A stretch of 64,000 bases of DNA. Origin: Streptomyces fulvorobeus. GTDB lineage: Bacteria > Actinomycetota > Actinomycetes > Streptomycetales > Streptomycetaceae. A model generated the notes under the pieces. The model was not told the origin of the DNA. It worked only from the letters and a program-made list of their open reading frames with translations, and did no database searches. Both the position numbers and the translations under genes were made by a program. Position 1 is the first letter of the stretch; the number at the start of each line of letters is the position of its first letter. The stretch is taken from the NCBI RefSeq assembly GCF_013167895.1, contig NZ_BLWC01000001.1, positions 3,534,001-3,598,000 on the forward strand. The letters run 5' to 3'. Positions 7,556 through 15,398 of the stretch are shown here, piece by piece.

Positions 7556-8956
7556 TCAGTGTCTGCCCGCCAGCCGGTCCGCCGCCTTCGCCAGCGGGTC
7601 CGTGCCGAGGCCGGGGGAGGCCGTCTCGCGGCGGTCCGCCGCGCGGTAGGCCGCGTACATCGCGTGGACGCCGAGCCAGCGGAAGGGTTCCGGCTCCCAG
7701 CGCCTGACCTTGTGGTTCACCCACGGCAGGGCCGTCAGGTCGGTGGGTCCCGCCTGGCCGGAGTCCTGCTGGATCAGGTCGCGCAGGGTGCGGGCGGCGA
7801 GGTTGGCCGTGGCCACGCCCGAGCCGACGTACCCGCCCGCCCAGCCGAGGCCGGTGGTGCGGTCCAGCGTGACCGTGGCGCACCAGTCGCGCGGGACGCC
7901 GAGGACCCCCGACCACGCGTGGTCGATCCGGGAGCCGGCGGTGGTGGGGAAGAAGCGGACGAGCAGATCACGCAGAGCCTCGATGGTGGCCGGCTGGGTG
8001 CGCCCGTCGTTGTCGGTGGCGGAGCCGAAGCGGTACGGGACGCCGCGGCCACCGATGGCGATGCGGTCGTCGGCGGTGCGCTGGGCGTACATGTAGGCGT
8101 GGGCCATGTCCCCGAGGGTCTCGCGGCCTTCCCAGCCGATGGTGTCCCACACCCGCTCGGGGAGCGGTTCCGTGACGATCATGGAGGAGTTCATCGGGAG
8201 CCAGGTGCGCTTCTGGCCCTTGAGGCCGGCGGTGAATCCCTCGGTGCAGCGCAGGACGTAGGGGGCGCGGACCGTGCCGTACGGGGTGACGGCGTGCTTG
8301 GGCCTGATCTCGGTGACCGGGGTCGACTCGTGGATCGTGACGCCGAGGGCCTCCACGGTGTCGGCGAGGCCCTTGACCAGTTTCGCCGGGTGCAGCCGGG
8401 CGCCGTGGGGGGACCAGGACGAGCCGACGGCTCCGGTGATCCTGATGCGCTCGGCCGTCTCGCGGGCACCGCGCAGGACGCGGTCCGTCTCGCCGAAGGC
8501 GGTCTCGACGGAGTGGAACGCCTTCAGCCGGGCCAGTTGGGCGGGGGTGTACGCGACTTCGAGGACACCGCCCCGGTGGATGTCGGCGTCGATGTGCTCC
8601 TCGGCGGCCACCCGGACGACCTCGTCGACGGTGCCGTTCATCGCCTGCTGGAGGCGGACGGCGGCGTCGTGGCCGTGCAGCTCGGCGTAGCGGCCGCGGC
8701 CGGCGATGCCGTTGTAGAGCCAGCCGCCGTTGCGCCCGGAGGCGCCGTAACCGCAGAACTTGGCTTCCAGGACGGTGATGTTGAGGAAGGGGACGGCCTT
8801 CTTCAGGTAGTACGCCGTCCAGAGTCCGGTGTACCCGCCGCCGACGATGCAGACGTCGGCGCTCGCGTCGCCCGGCAGTGGTTCGCGGGGGGCGGGGGTG
8901 CCCTCCTGCGCGTACCAGAACGCTATGCCGCCGTTGACGGTACTGACGGTGCTCAT
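7556..8956 (-). CDS. FAD-dependent amine/glycine oxidoreductase (DAO family)
   Basis: A 466-residue protein with an N-terminal Rossmann motif (VCIVGGGYTGLWTAYYL, residues about 34-50) for FAD, the DAO-family ASGRNGG segment and a C-terminal GYVGSGVATANLAARTLRDL segment contacting the flavin. Proteins of this shape (DadA/PuuB/gamma-glutamylputrescine oxidase-like) oxidise primary or secondary amines or D-amino acids. The substrate is unknown because no polyamine or amino-acid catabolic gene is adjacent. The stop lies 3 bp from the convergent DUF1990 gene. Confidence 0.88.
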   Translation of the reverse strand: MSTVSTVNGGIAFWYAQEGTPAPREPLPGDASADVCIVGGGYTGLWTAYYLKKAVPFLNITVLEAKFCGYGASGRNGGWLYNGIAGRGRYAELHGHDAAVRLQQAMNGTVDEVVRVAAEEHIDADIHRGGVLEVAYTPAQLARLKAFHSVETAFGETDRVLRGARETAERIRITGAVGSSWSPHGARLHPAKLVKGLADTVEALGVTIHESTPVTEIRPKHAVTPYGTVRAPYVLRCTEGFTAGLKGQKRTWLPMNSSMIVTEPLPERVWDTIGWEGRETLGDMAHAYMYAQRTADDRIAIGGRGVPYRFGSATDNDGRTQPATIEALRDLLVRFFPTTAGSRIDHAWSGVLGVPRDWCATVTLDRTTGLGWAGGYVGSGVATANLAARTLRDLIQQDSGQAGPTDLTALPWVNHKVRRWEPEPFRWLGVHAMYAAYRAADRRETASPGLGTDPLAKAADRLAGRH

Positions 8957-9019
8957 GTCTCCCCTGCTTGTCCGGTTGTCCGGTTGTCCGGTGTTCGGCC
9001 GAGCTTCTGTGGCGGGACG

Positions 9020-9154
9020 TTACTGCGCCGGGGCCCGTTCCGTCCCGGCCCTGAGGAGACCTCGTACCAGGAGGTAGCAGGTGAGGCCGGTCAGTACGGC
9101 GGTGAAGAGCCCCAGCTCGGCGTGAGGGCGCGCGGCCGGATGGTCTCGGTGCAC
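9020..9154 (-). CDS. possible small membrane protein (44 aa)
   Basis: A 45-codon frame on the reverse strand from GTG at 9154 to TAA, with one clear transmembrane helix (LGLFTAVLTGLTCYLLVRGLL) flanked by Arg. It precedes the oxidoreductase by 63 bp in the same direction and underlies the promoter of the divergent kinase. The start has no good ribosome-binding site, so this is only a candidate. Confidence 0.35.
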   Translation of the reverse strand: MHRDHPAARPHAELGLFTAVLTGLTCYLLVRGLLRAGTERAPAQ

Positions 9155-9187
9155 CGGGGAGTGACGCACGGTCCTAGGATCGACGGC

Positions 9188-10114
9188 GTGATCGACGTCC
9201 CGGATGAGCTGATCGCCACTCTGTCCGCGCACGGGGGTGCGCCCGGGCGTGCGTTCGCCGCCGCGCTGCCCGGGCTCGCCGGGCGGTTCCTCGACACCTG
9301 GGAGCTGCGCCGGGACGGCGACGTCATGTACGGGGTGTGCGCACTGGTGCTCCCGGTGGTGCGGGAGGCGGACGGGCGGCGGGCCGCGCTGAAGCTCCAG
9401 GCGCGGGACGAGGAGACGGCCGGGGAACCGGTGGCGCTGCGGGCGTGGGCCGCGGCGGGTGCGGGGGCCGTGGTGCTGCTGGACCACGACGCGGAGACCG
9501 GCACCATGCTGCTGGAACGGCTGGACGAGCGGCGGCCGTTGTCTGCGATGGCCGACGAGCGGGAGGCGGTGCGGGTCCTCGCGGCACTGCTGGCGCGGCT
9601 GACGGCCGTACCGGCCCCTGCGGACATGCGCGGACTGGGCGACGCGGCGTCCCGGATGCTCGGCGAGGCACCCGGGGCGGTGGCGGCACTGGCGGACGAG
9701 GGGGAGCGGCGGCTGCTGGAGGACTGCGCGGCCGCGGTACGGGAGGTGGCGGGCGAACCGGGGGACCGGCTGCTCCACTGGGACCTGCACTTCGACAACG
9801 TCCTGGCGGGCCGAGCGGAGGAGGGCCGGGCGGGGGAGTGGTTCGCCCTGGACCCGAAGCCCCTGGCCGGGGACCCGGGGTTCGACCTCCTTCCCGCGCT
9901 GGTCAACCGGTTCGACGCCGGAGAGGTGCGGTGGCGCTTCGACGTGCTGACGGAGGCGCTGGGCATGGCGCGCGACCGCGACCGGGCGCGGGCCTGGACC
10001 TTGGGGCGCATCCTGCAGAACGCCCTGTGGGGCGTGCGGGAGGGCGGGTCGCGGATGGCACCCCAGCAGGTCGTCATCGGCTGCCTGCTCCTCGGCCGCG
10101 ACGCGGGCGTGTGA
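9188..10114 (+). CDS. aminoglycoside/hydroxyurea phosphotransferase-like kinase
   Basis: A 308-residue protein of the APH(6)/hydroxyurea phosphotransferase-like fold. The Brenner motif LHWDLHFDNVL (about residue 195) supplies the catalytic Asp and metal-binding Asn, and FALDPKPLAGDPGFDLL carries the second metal-binding Asp. These kinases phosphorylate small molecules, including streptomycin in some members; the true substrate here is unknown and resistance is not implied. I prefer the GTG at 9188 (VIDVPDELIATL). Upstream in-frame starts exist, but the family begins here. Confidence 0.8.
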   Translation: MIDVPDELIATLSAHGGAPGRAFAAALPGLAGRFLDTWELRRDGDVMYGVCALVLPVVREADGRRAALKLQARDEETAGEPVALRAWAAAGAGAVVLLDHDAETGTMLLERLDERRPLSAMADEREAVRVLAALLARLTAVPAPADMRGLGDAASRMLGEAPGAVAALADEGERRLLEDCAAAVREVAGEPGDRLLHWDLHFDNVLAGRAEEGRAGEWFALDPKPLAGDPGFDLLPALVNRFDAGEVRWRFDVLTEALGMARDRDRARAWTLGRILQNALWGVREGGSRMAPQQVVIGCLLLGRDAGV

Positions 10115-10189
10115 GTCCCGTGACGCGTGCGGAGGAGTTCCGCGACGCGTGCGTATGGGTGTTCGGAGGCGAGTGTCTACGCTGCCCCC

Positions 10190-10666
10190 ATGATTCGTAC
10201 CGCGACTCCCGCCGATGTCCCCGCCATCCACGCCATGGTCCGTGAGCTGGCCGACTACGAGAAGGCCCTCGACGAGGCCAACGCCACCGAGGAGCAGCTG
10301 CGCGAGGCACTGTTCGGTGAGCGGCCCGCCGCCTACGCGCACATCGCCGTGTCCGACGAGGACGGCGAGGTCGTCGGCTTCGCCCTGTGGTTCCTCAACT
10401 TCTCGACCTGGCGGGGCGTGCACGGTATCTACCTGGAGGACCTCTACGTACGCCCGGAGCGGCGCGGGGGCGGCCACGGGAAGGCGCTGCTCACGGAGTT
10501 GGCGCGGATCTGTACGGAGCGCGGTTACGGGCGGCTGGAGTGGTCGGTCCTCGACTGGAACGCACCGTCCATCGCCTTCTACGAGTCCCTGGGCGCCCGG
10601 CCGCAGGAGGAGTGGACGGTGTACCGGCTGACGGACGGCGCGCTGGAGGAGCTCGCCGGGAAGTGA
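10190..10666 (+). CDS. GNAT-family N-acetyltransferase
   Basis: A 158-residue single-domain GNAT protein. The acetyl-CoA pyrophosphate loop is RRGGGHGKALL (about residue 90), preceded by the beta4 strand YLEDLYVRPE and followed by WNAPSIAFYESLGA, which is typical of the spermidine/spermine-type (SSAT-like) branch. That similarity suggests polyamine or amino-acid side-chain acetylation, as an inference only. It follows the kinase gene by 75 bp on the same strand. Confidence 0.88.
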   Translation: MIRTATPADVPAIHAMVRELADYEKALDEANATEEQLREALFGERPAAYAHIAVSDEDGEVVGFALWFLNFSTWRGVHGIYLEDLYVRPERRGGGHGKALLTELARICTERGYGRLEWSVLDWNAPSIAFYESLGARPQEEWTVYRLTDGALEELAGK

Positions 10667-10838
10667 TGGGGTGGGCCGGGCCGGTTCCGGGCGGGATGGG
10701 GTGACCACCTCGCGGCCCGGGACCGTCGGGTTCTCGGCTGCCGCGCCCCGGTCTCCGACCTCATGGGCACTTGAGGTCAACCCCTCGCTGCGGCGCCTGC
10801 GCCGGGGCGTTGTCAGTGGGGCACGTCACGATGGGGGC

Positions 10839-11557
10839 ATGGCAGGAACCACCAGCAGGGGCGGCAGGGGCAGTAGCAGAGGCGGCAGGGACACGGGCGG
10901 CAAGGACACCGTCGCGGTTGCGCGGCGCGCGGAGGTCCGGCTGCCACCCCTCGTCGCGTACGACGGGGAGGGGCTGGAGCCGGACGGGGACTACGACAGC
11001 GTGCGCTTCGAGGCGGTGGACCTCGCCGACCAGTCGGGTCCCGGCGCCCGCTTCATGGACTGCGCGCTGGACGGCTGCGCCCTGGACCGTACGGAGCTCA
11101 CGAGAGCGCGGTTCATCGACTCGGTGCTGACGGGGGTACGGGGCGTGGGCACCGGCCTCGCGGGGCGTCGCTGCGCGATGTGGAGATCGTGGACGCCCGG
11201 CTGGGCGGCGTGCAGTTGCACGGTGCGGTGCTGGAGCGGGTGCTGGTGCGCGGCGGGAAGGTCGACTACCTCAATCTGCGGAAGGCGCGGCTCAAGGACG
11301 TGGTGTTCGAGGGCTGTGTGCTGTCCGAGCCGGACTTCGGGGGCGCCCATCTGGTGCGGGTGGAGTTCCGGGACTGCGTGCTGAGGCGGGCCGACTTCAG
11401 TGCCGTACGGATGGAGTCGGTGGACCTGCGGACGGTCGCCGAGCTGGACATCGCGCGGGGCGTGGAGCGGTTGGCGGGGGCGGTGATCAGTCCGTCGCAG
11501 CTGATGGAGCTGGCCCCGGCGTTCGCGGCGCAGATCGGGGTGCGGGTGGAGGCGTGA
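10839..11557 (+). pseudogene. pentapeptide-repeat protein, interrupted by a single-base frameshift
   Basis: The frame from ATG at 10839 gives a Gly/Arg-rich start and the beginning of a pentapeptide repeat (ARFMDCALDGCALDRTELTRARF). The repeat resumes in the -1 frame as DVEIVDARLGGVQLHGAVLERV and runs to a TGA at 11557. Adding one G to GGGG at 11162-11165 restores a 239-residue protein through GLAGASLRDVEIV. Pentapeptide-repeat proteins form a right-handed quadrilateral beta-helix; some mimic DNA and protect gyrase, but nothing in this one identifies a target. Confidence 0.8.
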
Positions 11558-11650
11558 CGGGGTGTGCGGGGCCGCCGGGTTCGCCACCGGGGTCAAGACC
11601 GGTTCGCGACCGGGGGTTGACACCGAGGTCCGCCACCGGGGCCGCATCGG

Positions 11651-12151
11651 CTATCGCAGGCGGGGGAAGCGGGCCTGGAGGTCCCAGATGATCGGGTTGT
11701 CGGCGAGGCCCTCGTGCATGTCGGCCAGGTCGGCGATCAGGTCGTGCAGGAAGTCGCGGGCCTCGCGGCGCAGAAGCGAGTGGCCGAAGGTCAGGGGCGG
11801 CTCGTCACCGGGCATCCAGTCGGCATCGACGTCCACCCAGCCGAAGCGGCGCTCGAACATCATCCGGTCCGAGGACTCGGTGAAGTCCAGCTCGGCGTAC
11901 TGCTGGCGGTGCGAGCGGTTGCCCCGGGGGTCCTGGTCGATCTGCTCGACGATGTCGCACAGCGCCCACGCGAAGTCGAGGACCGGAACCCATCCCCAGG
12001 CTGTGGACAACTCGCGGTCCGCCTTGGTGTCCGCGAGGTAGACGTCTCCGGAGAACAGGTCGTGCCGCAGCGCGCGGACGTCCGCGCGGCGGTAGTCGGT
12101 CTGGGGAGGATCAGGGAAGCGCCGGGAGAGGGAGTAACCGATGTCGAGCAC
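11651..12151 (-). CDS. conserved hypothetical protein
   Basis: 166 residues from a GTG at 12151. It is a soluble acidic protein rich in Asp, Trp and Arg, with no signal peptide or membrane segment. Phrases such as AWALCDIVEQIDQD and DFLHDLIADLADMHEGL suggest an all-helical C-terminal half. No family or function is recognised. It is convergent with the pentapeptide-repeat gene. Confidence 0.7.
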   Translation of the reverse strand: MLDIGYSLSRRFPDPPQTDYRRADVRALRHDLFSGDVYLADTKADRELSTAWGWVPVLDFAWALCDIVEQIDQDPRGNRSHRQQYAELDFTESSDRMMFERRFGWVDVDADWMPGDEPPLTFGHSLLRREARDFLHDLIADLADMHEGLADNPIIWDLQARFPRLR

Positions 12152-12195
12152 ATGACGATGGTGTCATGCCCGGCGCGGTGGGCCGGGCCACGAGC

Positions 12196-12209
12196 GGGAC
12201 GGCCGTCCC
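12196..12209. terminator. perfect 14-bp palindrome downstream of senR
   Basis: GGGACGGCCGTCCC is self-complementary and lies between senR and the upstream hypothetical gene. It could be part of a terminator structure or a protein-binding site; the evidence is limited to symmetry and position. Confidence 0.3.
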
Positions 12210-12228
12210 GGATCGCCGGACGGGCCTG

Positions 12229-12340
12229 CTCCTGTCCAGCCCGCTCCTGCATGGCCCGCCCGCTCCTGTACGGCGGCCCCCTTCTGTACGGCCCTCTTCC
12301 GTCCGGCCCGCTCACGCATGGCCCGCTCCTGTACGCCCCG
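12229..12340. repeat. imperfect repeats of a CCCGCTCCTGTACGG-like unit
   Basis: About six diverged copies of a 15-18 bp unit (variants of GCCCGCTCCTGTACGGC) occupy the gap between senR and the hypothetical gene at 11651. The copies are close but not identical, unlike a CRISPR array, and no coding function is evident. Confidence 0.5.
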
Positions 12341-12356
12341 ATCCGGCACGGCTCAT

Positions 12357-12995
12357 CTACGGCAGCAGGCGTTGTTCCTTCGCCACGGAGACCGCGCCCG
12401 CGCGGGTGTCGACGCCGAGCTTGTCGTAGATGCGGCCCAGATGCGTCTTGACCGTCGCCTCGCTGATGAACAGCGCGCGGGCGATGTCCCGGTTGCCGAG
12501 CCCCTGCGAGAGCTGGCCCAGGATGTCGAGCTCCCGCTCGGTGAGGGTCGGCAGCGGCTTCCGCATGCGGGCCATGACCCGGCTGGCGACCGGTGGCGAG
12601 AGCGTCGTGCGGCCCAGCGCCGCCGAGCGGATCGCGGCGAACAGCTCCTCGGGCCGTTCGGCCTTGAGCAGGTAGCCGGTGGCACCGGCCTCGATCGCCC
12701 GGGTGATGTCGGCGTCCGTGTCGTACGTGGTGAGGACCAGGACGTGGACGCCGCCGGTGTCCGCGATGCGGCGGGTGGCCTCGACGCCGTCGATCCCCGC
12801 GCCCAGTTGCAGGTCCATCAGCACGACGTCCGGGGTGAGCTTGGCGGCCAGCGCGACGGCCTCCTCGCCGCTGCCCGCCTCGCCGACGACCTCGATGTCC
12901 GGTTCGCTGCCGAGCAGGGCGAGCAGCCCCGCCCGTACGACGGCGTGGTCGTCGCAGAGCAGGATGCGCACCGCTCCGGGGGCGTTCGCGGTCAT
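12357..12995 (-). CDS. senR: SenR, NarL/LuxR-type response regulator
   Basis: 212 residues. The N-terminal receiver domain has the acidic pair in LLCDDHAVVRAG, the phospho-acceptor Asp in DVVLMDLQLG and the switch Lys in GYLLKAE. The C-terminal LuxR-type HTH is LTERELDILGQLSQGLGNRDIARALFIS followed by EATVKTHLGRIYDKLGV. The ATG overlaps the senS stop (ATGA), so the pair is translationally coupled. In Streptomyces reticuli and S. coelicolor SenR acts with SenS and the extracellular haem sensor HbpS in the oxidative-stress response. The identity rests on that three-gene context. Confidence 0.88.
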   Translation of the reverse strand: MTANAPGAVRILLCDDHAVVRAGLLALLGSEPDIEVVGEAGSGEEAVALAAKLTPDVVLMDLQLGAGIDGVEATRRIADTGGVHVLVLTTYDTDADITRAIEAGATGYLLKAERPEELFAAIRSAALGRTTLSPPVASRVMARMRKPLPTLTERELDILGQLSQGLGNRDIARALFISEATVKTHLGRIYDKLGVDTRAGAVSVAKEQRLLP

Positions 12996-14314
12996 ACGGG
13001 TTCCTCCGGTGACGTGGGCGGTGGCATCGGTCTGGGCGGTGGCTCGGGCAGTGGCTCGGGCGGCGGTATCGGCTCGGGCGGTGGCGGCGGAGTCGTCGGG
13101 TACAGGGGGATCGCCGCCGTCAGTACCGTGCCCTCGCCCGGTGCGGACTCGATCGTCAGGGTCCCCCCGAGCTGCTGGACGCGCGCACGCACCGCGGGCA
13201 GCCCGTGTCCGCGCACTCCGCCGGGCGGCCGGACCACCGGCGCGGAGGGGAGGAAACCGCGGCCGTTGTCGGCGATGTCGAGGACGACCCGGTCGTCGAG
13301 GTGGGTCAGGGTCACGGCCGCCGCCGACGCCTCCGCGTGCTCGCGGACGTTGGCGAGAGCCCCCTGCGCGATCCGCAGCAGCGCGGACTGGACCCGGTCG
13401 GGCAGCGCTGTGTGCGGGGTGCCCTCCACATGGCAGCGGACGGTGATCCGGCCCGGGACGCTCTCGCGGGCGGCGAGGGCCCGCAGTGCCTCCTCCAGGC
13501 CGCCGCCCTCCGCCAGATCGGCCGGGGCCAGATCGTGGACGAAGCGGCGGGCCTCGGCGAGATTGCGCTCCGCGATGCCCGTCGCCGTGAGGACGTGGCG
13601 GCGGGCGGCGGACGGGTCGGCCTCCCAGGTGCGGTCGGCGGCCTGGAGCAGCATCTGCTGGCTCGACAGGCCCTGTGCCAGGGTGTCGTGGATCTCCATG
13701 GACAGCCGCTGGCGTTCGGCGAGGGTCCCTTCGCGCCGCTCGGTGGCGGCCAGTTCGCGCCGCGTGCGCAGCAGGGCGTCGATCAGCTCGCGCTGGCGCA
13801 CTGCCAGCTCCCGCTGGCGGGCCGCCTGGCGCTGCATCTGCACGAAGACGGCGGTGGCCACGGCCGCCACGGCGGGCGGGGCCAGTACGAGATTGGGGTC
13901 GAACCCGTTGGCCAGGCTCAGCTGCGCCACGACGACGAACACGGTCAGCAGGGCGACGAGGGCGTACGCGGCTCGCGGCGGCAGGATGCGCAGCCCGGTG
14001 TAGAAGAGCGGCACCGCGCACCACGCGTAACTCGGCGCGAGGAGAACCAGGACCATCCAGACGACGACCAGGCCGCTCAGCCAGACCAGGCGGCGGGGGG
14101 TGGGCCGGGAGCCGAGCACCGGGCCCAGGAGGTAGAGCGCGGCGAGACCCACCGACAGGGCGATGATCCACGGGGTGCGGGCCTCGCCGGGATGGCGCAG
14201 CAGGAAGCGGGCGAGCGAGGCGCCCAGCAGCAGGAAGAACGCGGCGTGCATCAGGAGCGCGAGCCACCGGGCGTCGGGGTCGGTGCTCAGGCCGGGTTCG
14301 CTTCCGTGCCGCAC
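12992..14314 (-). CDS. senS: SenS, redox-responsive sensor histidine kinase
   Basis: A 440-residue kinase of the HPK7 (NarX/DegS) type. The N-terminal 180 residues carry about five hydrophobic segments, matching the five-helix sensor of SenS. The dimerisation box RLSMEIHDTLAQGLSS contains the phospho-accepting His, and the HATPase_c domain shows DNGRGF (G1) and GHGLPAVRARV (G2). A Pro-rich tail of about 30 residues (PPPPPEPIPPPEPLPEPPP) follows the ATPase domain and is unusual. The start is GTG at 14314. It is divergent from hbpS, the gene for its accessory sensor. Confidence 0.88.
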   Translation of the reverse strand: MRHGSEPGLSTDPDARWLALLMHAAFFLLLGASLARFLLRHPGEARTPWIIALSVGLAALYLLGPVLGSRPTPRRLVWLSGLVVVWMVLVLLAPSYAWCAVPLFYTGLRILPPRAAYALVALLTVFVVVAQLSLANGFDPNLVLAPPAVAAVATAVFVQMQRQAARQRELAVRQRELIDALLRTRRELAATERREGTLAERQRLSMEIHDTLAQGLSSQQMLLQAADRTWEADPSAARRHVLTATGIAERNLAEARRFVHDLAPADLAEGGGLEEALRALAARESVPGRITVRCHVEGTPHTALPDRVQSALLRIAQGALANVREHAEASAAAVTLTHLDDRVVLDIADNGRGFLPSAPVVRPPGGVRGHGLPAVRARVQQLGGTLTIESAPGEGTVLTAAIPLYPTTPPPPPEPIPPPEPLPEPPPRPMPPPTSPEEPV

Positions 14315-14534
14315 CTCGTCCCCCGTCCTGCCGATCTGCCGTTCCCGCGCCGACCTGCGCGGACACTCCCATGGTGGCCCCTGGGGAGGACCGCCGCATC
14401 AACCGATCGGCCGATGGGGCCGTCAACCGTCACGGGCGCTTCGTCGAGCCGGTACGCCGACGGTACGGGGCCGGTTCCGGCCGGAGGATCGATAGCAGAG
14501 CGAAACACCGAACCACTGATCCGAGGAGCCCGCC
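14315..14534. promoter_or_regulatory. senS-hbpS divergent promoter region
   Basis: A 220-bp intergenic region that must carry both the senS-senR and hbpS promoters. I see no perfect long palindrome. SenR is known to bind upstream of hbpS in related species, but its site cannot be placed here from sequence alone. Confidence 0.5.
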
Positions 14535-15092
14535 ATGAAGAAGTCGTCGATGCGTACCCGAGTCCTCACCGGAGCCGTCGCTGCCGCCGCCCTGGGCGCC
14601 GGCACGTTCGGTGCGGTGTCCGCGAACGCCTCCGCCCCGGCCGCCGCCCCCGCCGCCGCCGTGAGGGCCGACGCCGCCGACAAGAACCTCCAGCAGACCA
14701 CGCACCTCACCGTGGCCGCCGCGACCGAGGCCGCGCAGGCGACGCTGGACGCCGCGAAGAAGGAGAACCAGCGTGTCTCGGTCGCCGTGGTCGACCGCAA
14801 CGGCAACACCCTGGTGACGCTGCGCGGAGACGGTGCGGGCCCGCAGTCCTACGAGGCGGCGGAGAAGAAGGCGTTCACCGCCGTCTCCTGGAACGCCCCC
14901 ACCTCCGAGCTGGTCAAGCGCCTGGAGCAGGCCCCGACGCTCAAGGACATTCCCGGCACCCTGTTCCTCGGCGGCGGCGCACCCGTCCAGGTCAAGGGTG
15001 CCCCCGTCGCGGGCATCGGTGTCGCGGGCGCCCCGAGCGGCGACCTCGACGAGAAGTTCGCACGGGCCGGCGTCGCCTCGCTCACCAAGTAG
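14535..15092 (+). CDS. hbpS: HbpS, secreted haem-binding accessory sensor
   Basis: 185 residues with a signal peptide (residues 1-33, Ala-rich cleavage zone) and one GlcG/HbpS domain. Recognisable family segments are THLTVAAATEAAQATLDAAKKE, VSVAVVDRNGNTLVTLRGDGAG, YEAAEKKAFTAVSWN and GTLFLGGGAPV. HbpS binds haem, assembles as an octamer outside the cell and modulates autophosphorylation of SenS according to redox state. The adjacent divergent senS-senR pair makes the assignment strong. Confidence 0.9.
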   Translation: MKKSSMRTRVLTGAVAAAALGAGTFGAVSANASAPAAAPAAAVRADAADKNLQQTTHLTVAAATEAAQATLDAAKKENQRVSVAVVDRNGNTLVTLRGDGAGPQSYEAAEKKAFTAVSWNAPTSELVKRLEQAPTLKDIPGTLFLGGGAPVQVKGAPVAGIGVAGAPSGDLDEKFARAGVASLTK

Positions 15093-15138
15093 CGGACACG
15101 AGGACCGGCCCTCCGGCCTCCCGGCGAGTAGCGCGTAC

Positions 15139-15203
15139 GCCCTCGATCACGACCCGCTCGAAGCCGCCCGCACCGGAGGCAGCGCGAGGGCGTGATCGAG
15201 GGC
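15139..15203. terminator. long-loop hairpin downstream of hbpS
   Basis: GCCCTCGATCACG (15139-15151) is complementary to CGTGATCGAGGGC (15191-15203) over 13 bp with a 39-nt loop. It lies in the 306-bp gap between hbpS and the M1 peptidase, in which I see no gene. Confidence 0.5.
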
Positions 15204-15398
15204 GACGGCGGGACGGACCCCGCCGCGCAGGACCGGCGGGAGAAGAGCCCCGCTCACCGGCGGCGTGGCCATCGGCGGCGGGCGCCTCCCCCCCTCGCCG
15301 TCCCCCGACGTCGAAGGTCCCGCCACCCGGCGCGGCCTCGGCTCCGGGCGGCATCCCGGACGCGCTCAATCCGACATTCCGCACATAGGATCACCGGT

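Noticed and set aside
7343-10114. A 2.8-kb forward-strand open frame across the FAD oxidoreductase into the kinase
   Set aside because: It is antisense to the oxidoreductase up to about 8956 and becomes a real gene only at 9188.
9188-10114. Calling the kinase a streptomycin-resistance gene
   Set aside because: Only the general phosphotransferase motifs are visible; there is no antibiotic cluster or resistance context.
12229-12340. Repeated CCCGCTCCTGTACGG units as a CRISPR or gene
   Set aside because: The units are diverged, without unique spacers, and the local frames lack coding character.
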